A DNA stretch of 64,000 bases, taken from DATFDN01 sp963818885 (GTDB taxonomy: Bacteria; Pseudomonadota; Alphaproteobacteria; Acetobacterales; Acetobacteraceae). A program made the position numbers and the translations under genes. Each line of letters begins with the position of its first letter. Position 1 is the stretch's first letter. This document shows, one piece after another, positions 62,952 through 64,000 of this stretch. The notes under the pieces were generated by a model that had not been told where the DNA came from, made no database searches, and worked only from the letters and a program-made list of their open reading frames with translations. Location of the stretch: the NCBI GenBank assembly GCA_963818885.1, contig CAWFTP010000002.1, positions 1-64,000 of the forward strand. The letters run 5' to 3'.

Positions 62952-63893
62952 TTAGGCTTCACTAACCCGCCGATAGGTCAGGCGCTTGCCGCCGATGCCG
63001 CGCAAGGCGATCTCCGCTCGCGTTGCATCATCAATGCCAAGCTTGCTACGGTTGCTGTAGCGGAAGGTGAACTCGTCCAGGTAGCGTTGCAGGTGTTGCT
63101 CGCCGCAATGCTGATAGACGCCCGTGATCCCGCGCTTGAAGATGCCGAAGAACCCTTCAACGGAATTGGTTGTCACGTCGCCACGGGCGTACTCTTTCGC
63201 GCCGTGGTTGACGGTTTCGTGCGAGGCAAATTCGGCGCCAACCATCGGGTAGAGACGGCTTTCATCCGTATGCAGACGGGACTTGCGATCAGCGTTGCGG
63301 ACCAAGGCATCACGCACGTTCGCGCCTGTCACTATCGGCATGTGCATGGCGCGGGCCGCGCCACCACGCTCTACCAGAGCGAAGATCGGACGCTTCTCGG
63401 CTGACTTGCCCTTCTTGATGTACGGGCGACCGTGGCGATGACGGCTCGGCGTTGGGGTTTCCTTCTTCCCGTGGTATGCTTCATCTGCTTCCACGATCTT
63501 GCCAGCACCGCCCAAAGGCGGGGGATTTGTTGTCGCCATCGCTTCGCGAATACGATGCGCCATGAACCACGCCGTTTTGTACGTCACCTGAATGGTGCGG
63601 TGCAACTGGTGGGCGGAGATGCCCTTCTTGCTGGCGTTCATAAGGTAGTTGGCCAGCAACCACTTATGCAGCGGGACGTGGCTGCGCTCGAATAGGGTGC
63701 CGACCGTGACAGAGAACTGCCCACGGCAATCGCGGCAGTAAAACAGGCCGGTTCGGTGTGCCTCGCCCTCAAGCCGATGGCAGTCAAAGGACCCACAGTG
63801 AGGGCAGAATACGCCGTTTGCCCAGCGGACGGACTCAAGATGCGCTCGGGCCGCTTCTTCGTTGTGGAAGATGGGATCGGTAAGGTCCGTCAT
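62952..63893 (-). CDS. IS1595-family transposase
   Basis: An intact 313-residue transposase. The N-terminal zinc ribbon is VFCPHCGSFDCHRLEGEAHR with FYCRDCRGQFSVTVG, a helix-turn-helix follows (ANYLMNASKKGISAHQLHRT), and the catalytic domain has IVEADEAYHGKKET (first Asp), LHTDESRLYPMVGAEF (second Asp) and TTNSVEGFFGIFKRG (third acidic/Asn region). ATG 63893 follows GGGAGACG. The gene sits 67 bp from the right inverted repeat. It is the only undamaged transposase in the window, so the element may be active. Confidence 0.95.
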   Translation of the reverse strand: MTDLTDPIFHNEEAARAHLESVRWANGVFCPHCGSFDCHRLEGEAHRTGLFYCRDCRGQFSVTVGTLFERSHVPLHKWLLANYLMNASKKGISAHQLHRTIQVTYKTAWFMAHRIREAMATTNPPPLGGAGKIVEADEAYHGKKETPTPSRHRHGRPYIKKGKSAEKRPIFALVERGGAARAMHMPIVTGANVRDALVRNADRKSRLHTDESRLYPMVGAEFASHETVNHGAKEYARGDVTTNSVEGFFGIFKRGITGVYQHCGEQHLQRYLDEFTFRYSNRSKLGIDDATRAEIALRGIGGKRLTYRRVSEA

Positions 63894-64000
63894 CGGGTTT
63901 CGTCTCCCTATGAGCGGAATAATAGCCTAGCGGCGGCGTTTTGTCAAAGGGATAAATGGGCTTTTTTTCCTACGACTTCGTTCCTGACGAGAGCTTCAGC

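Larger units (their letters stand above)
61332..63960. mobile_element. IS1595-family transposon with passenger genes
   Basis: Terminal inverted repeats are CCCAATTATCCCTTTG (61332-61347) and, inverted, CCCATTTATCCCTTTG (63945-63960), with similarity continuing to about 24 bp. The flanks carry an exact 8-bp direct repeat CTTTTTTT (61324-61331 and 63961-63968), the duplication length of IS1595-family elements. The 2,629-bp unit holds one intact IS1595 transposase (minus strand), four small ORFs on the plus strand, a strong promoter and a tRNA-like sequence. A plain IS1595 is about 1 kb, so this is a passenger-carrying type. Confidence 0.85.

Overview
The window is GC-rich DNA from an alphaproteobacterium, most likely Acetobacteraceae or a close Rhodospirillales relative. 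I infer this from the gene repertoire: an IalB family protein next to rlmN, the zapA / 6S RNA / 5-formyl-THF cyclo-ligase cluster, an mltB-rlpA-dacA-tmk cluster, a Tat-exported three-subunit dehydrogenase with a multiheme cytochrome c, and a beta-helical secreted protein type common in that family. No rRNA or species marker is present, so the genus is not called.

Layout. 1-2 kb: two decayed IS3-family elements. 2.2-6.4 kb: an accessory block of lower GC with a TPR-glycosyltransferase, an S24-type repressor, a divergent conserved hypothetical and two hydrolases. 6.5-13.2 kb: dnaN (frameshifted), a recF reduced to a C-terminal scrap and split by three insertion sequences (IS630, IS5, IS5), then intact gyrB. 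13.2-18.8 kb: rlmN, ialB, a gamma-glutamyltransferase-like lipoprotein, an aminotransferase, sufE and an RraA-like gene. 18.8-30.9 kb: catabolic genes (M20 hydrolase, two MDR dehydrogenases, a hydroxyacid dehydrogenase, a thiolase/DUF35/CoA-transferase operon, an HpcH aldolase and an MFS permease) around the housekeeping pair fmt-truA. 31-35 kb: a 1.3-thousand-residue repetitive beta-helical protein. 35-40.4 kb: osmC, pdxJ, thiE, class I aldolase, a DUF4164-like coiled coil, zapA, 6S RNA, MTHFS and a ymdB-type phosphodiesterase. 40.4-42.6 kb: a DUF4258/DUF2283 toxin-antitoxin-like pair and an AhpD-like/ECF41 sigma operon with a matching ECF41 promoter. 42.7-48.4 kb: a PEP mutase-type lyase divergent from a branched-chain amino-acid-type ABC importer (SBP, LivH, LivM, LivG, LivF). 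48.4-54 kb: a soluble GAF histidine kinase, MaoC, a phased repeat array, tmk, dacA, rlpA, mltB. 54-61.2 kb: an Asp/Glu racemase with a dipeptide-type SBP, a ferredoxin-like protein, GlsB, and the cytochrome c / GMC oxidoreductase / subunit 3 operon. 61.3-64 kb: a complete IS1595-family transposon carrying passenger genes.

Most interesting points. (1) The last 2.6 kb is a transposon with matching inverted repeats, an exact 8-bp target duplication, four small passenger ORFs, a strong promoter and a 73-nt tRNA-like sequence. (2) Five copies of the nonamer TGTACGCAA lie at 32, 33, 32 and 22 bp spacing upstream of a MaoC gene. (3) recF has been deleted to a remnant between dnaN and gyrB, with nested IS insertions. 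(4) An exact ECF41-type promoter precedes an ahpD-ECF41 operon.

Caution. About a dozen genes that look functional are broken by single-base frameshifts. Nearly all that I could resolve are repaired by removing one base, often in a short homopolymer. Insertion-type sequencing errors are therefore a serious alternative to real gene decay. Genes marked pseudogene should be read as frameshifted as sequenced.
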